Assembly (NCBI GenBank): GCA_028135785.1
Contig: JAOIHS010000005.1
Span: 1-64,000 of the forward strand
DNA: 64,000 nucleotides
Direction of reading: 5' to 3'
Origin: SAR86 cluster bacterium
GTDB taxonomy: Bacteria; Pseudomonadota; Gammaproteobacteria; Magnimaribacterales; AG-339-G14
Below the pieces are notes generated by a model. That model had not been told where the DNA came from. It saw only the letters and a program-made list of their open reading frames with translations, and made no database searches. Position numbers and translations under genes: made by a program. Below, in pieces: positions 62,981 to 64,000 of this stretch; within the stretch, counting starts at the first letter, position 1; each line of letters opens with the position of its first letter.

Positions 62981-64000
62981 AGGAATTTCAAACCTTAAAA
63001 TCAGATATAACTCAGAGTCGTATTATTTCTATAAATTTAGAAAAAGATTTAGCTGAAAATGAGATTTTGGTAAAAATAGAAAAGTTTTCTTTTACTGCTA
63101 ATAATGTGACTTATGGCGTAGCGGGAGAAACTATAGGGTATTGGCAATTTTTTCCAGCAAGTGAAAATACTGATGACAAGTGGGGATGCATCCCAATGTG
63201 GGGGTTTGCAAAAATCATTGATTCTAAAAATAACGATTTAAAAGTTGGTGAAAGGTTATTTGGCTATTTTCCGCCTTCAAATATTTTAAGCCTTAGTCCG
63301 ATTAAAGTTAACGCCCAAAGTTTCAGTGACGGGAAAAAACATCGCGCAGAATTGCCTCCGGTGTATAACAATTACATAAGGCTATCTGGAGAAGAAAATT
63401 ACGACGATTCAATGGATCATATAAGAGCTTTATTGTTTCCTTTGCACATTACGGCATTTTGCCTGTGCGATGCTTTGAGAGACCAATCTTATCTTGGTGC
63501 TGATCAGGTTATTATTATTAGCGCTTCTAGTAAAACTGCTATAGGACTTGCTCAAGGACTAGCTGATGAAAAAGCAGCGCCAAAAATTATAGGTCTCACA
63601 TCTTCAAAAAATTTAGAATTTGTAAAAAGTTTAGGTTGTTACGATGAAATTATTTCTTACGACGAGTTAGAAAAAGTAAATAAAAGTATTGGCTCTGTGA
63701 TAGTAGATATGGCTGGAAATAGAGAAATTTTAGGGACTTTACATGGGGCTTTGGGAGAAAAAATGTTGAAGTGTCTAACTGTTGGCATGACTCATTGGGA
63801 CAATACAACTACTGCAGAAGATTTATTAGGGCAAGCAATGCTTAGAGACCGAACGGAATTCTTTTTTGCTCCAGCTCACATACAAAAACGCATCGGAGAT
63901 TGGGGGCACGAGGGTTACAGTAAAAAAACCAATGAATTTATGACTAATCGAGCCACCCAAAGCAAAGACTGGATGAAAATAAAAGAAATTTCTGGATTAG
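62977..64000 (+). CDS. DUF2855 family protein (3' truncated by window; not in ORF track)
   Basis: An open frame starts at the ATG overlapping the preceding stop and runs to the window edge without a stop for 341 codons. It translates as MKEFQTLKSDITQSRIISIN, then KIEKFSFTANNVTYGVAG, WGCIPMWGFAKIIDS, GERLFGYFPPS, and later RTEFFFAPAHIQKRIGDWG. This pattern fits DUF2855, a group with an MDR/quinone oxidoreductase-like fold. The catalytic function is unknown. It extends the dehalogenase-GST-DUF1330-GST cassette. Confidence 0.85.
   Translation, partial: MKEFQTLKSDITQSRIISINLEKDLAENEILVKIEKFSFTANNVTYGVAGETIGYWQFFPASENTDDKWGCIPMWGFAKIIDSKNNDLKVGERLFGYFPPSNILSLSPIKVNAQSFSDGKKHRAELPPVYNNYIRLSGEENYDDSMDHIRALLFPLHITAFCLCDALRDQSYLGADQVIIISASSKTAIGLAQGLADEKAAPKIIGLTSSKNLEFVKSLGCYDEIISYDELEKVNKSIGSVIVDMAGNREILGTLHGALGEKMLKCLTVGMTHWDNTTTAEDLLGQAMLRDRTEFFFAPAHIQKRIGDWGHEGYSKKTNEFMTNRATQSKDWMKIKEISGL

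Overview
The window is AT-rich, very gene-dense DNA. It most likely comes from a streamlined marine gammaproteobacterium, perhaps SAR86-like; the clade name is an inference. The class assignment rests on gene order: zapA - 6S RNA - fau, pepP - ubiH, proA - nadD - rsfS - mrdA - rodA - mltB - dacA, aroQ - accB - accC, leuS - lptE - holA, rpmB - rpmG near coaBC-dut, and trxA - rho. No rRNA operon, prophage, insertion sequence or CRISPR array was seen. No gene-free stretch exceeds 300 bases; the longest (10185-10454) holds a highly structured candidate RNA. Neighbouring genes often overlap by 1-14 bp, and several convergent pairs overlap at their 3' ends.

Layout. 1-2141: the end of rpoD, a CAU-anticodon tRNA with tRNA-Ile2 features, a DUF4149-like membrane protein and a Rossmann oxidoreductase. 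2090-4326 (minus): a diheme cytochrome c with its usual partner, a secreted parallel beta-helix protein. 4468-10184: a Fur-box-preceded ferric iron ABC importer (fbpA-B-C type) and a FecA-like TonB-dependent receptor with two more Fur boxes. 10263-10396: a candidate structured RNA ending in an intrinsic terminator. 10455-17932: a heme locus, with ALA synthase (hemA, Shemin type) divergent from hemC(+extra domain)-hemB-hemE-hemH-hemF-hemG. If the extra domain of HemC supplies HemD activity, every step from glycine and succinyl-CoA to protoheme lies in about 7 kb, beside iron uptake.

17929-27737: ubiH-like, pepP, a small coiled-coil protein, zapA, 6S RNA, fau, ilvA, rpiA, and a minus-strand run rpmB-rpmG-maf-lnt-L,D-transpeptidase-secreted glutathione peroxidase. 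27815-31143: coaBC, dut, acyl-CoA synthetase. 31149-39901: dedA, then proA-nadD-rsfS-mrdA-rodA-mltB-dacA-D-amino acid aminotransferase. 39867-46405 (minus): a DsbD N-terminal-domain-only protein, aroQ, accB, accC, leuS, lptE, holA. 46479-52927: ilvD, trxA, rho, rsmD, a flavin reductase-like protein, a PP0621-like protein, bamD, rluD. 53003-56428: ilvB-ilvH-ilvC followed by tRNA-Ile(GAU).

56454-64000 is more accessory: a P19/Tp34-like periplasmic protein, an unknown membrane protein, a DUF4212 plus sodium:solute symporter pair, and a tightly packed cassette (haloalkane dehalogenase-like hydrolase, GST, DUF1330, long GST-like, DUF2855) running off the right edge.

The most notable signals are the heme supercluster with an ALA synthase unusual for this class, the HemC C-terminal domain, the structured RNA with a repeated loop motif behind the Fur-controlled receptor, the stand-alone DsbD alpha domain, and the detoxification-like cassette at the right end. 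All family names come from reading the proteins; no database search was run.
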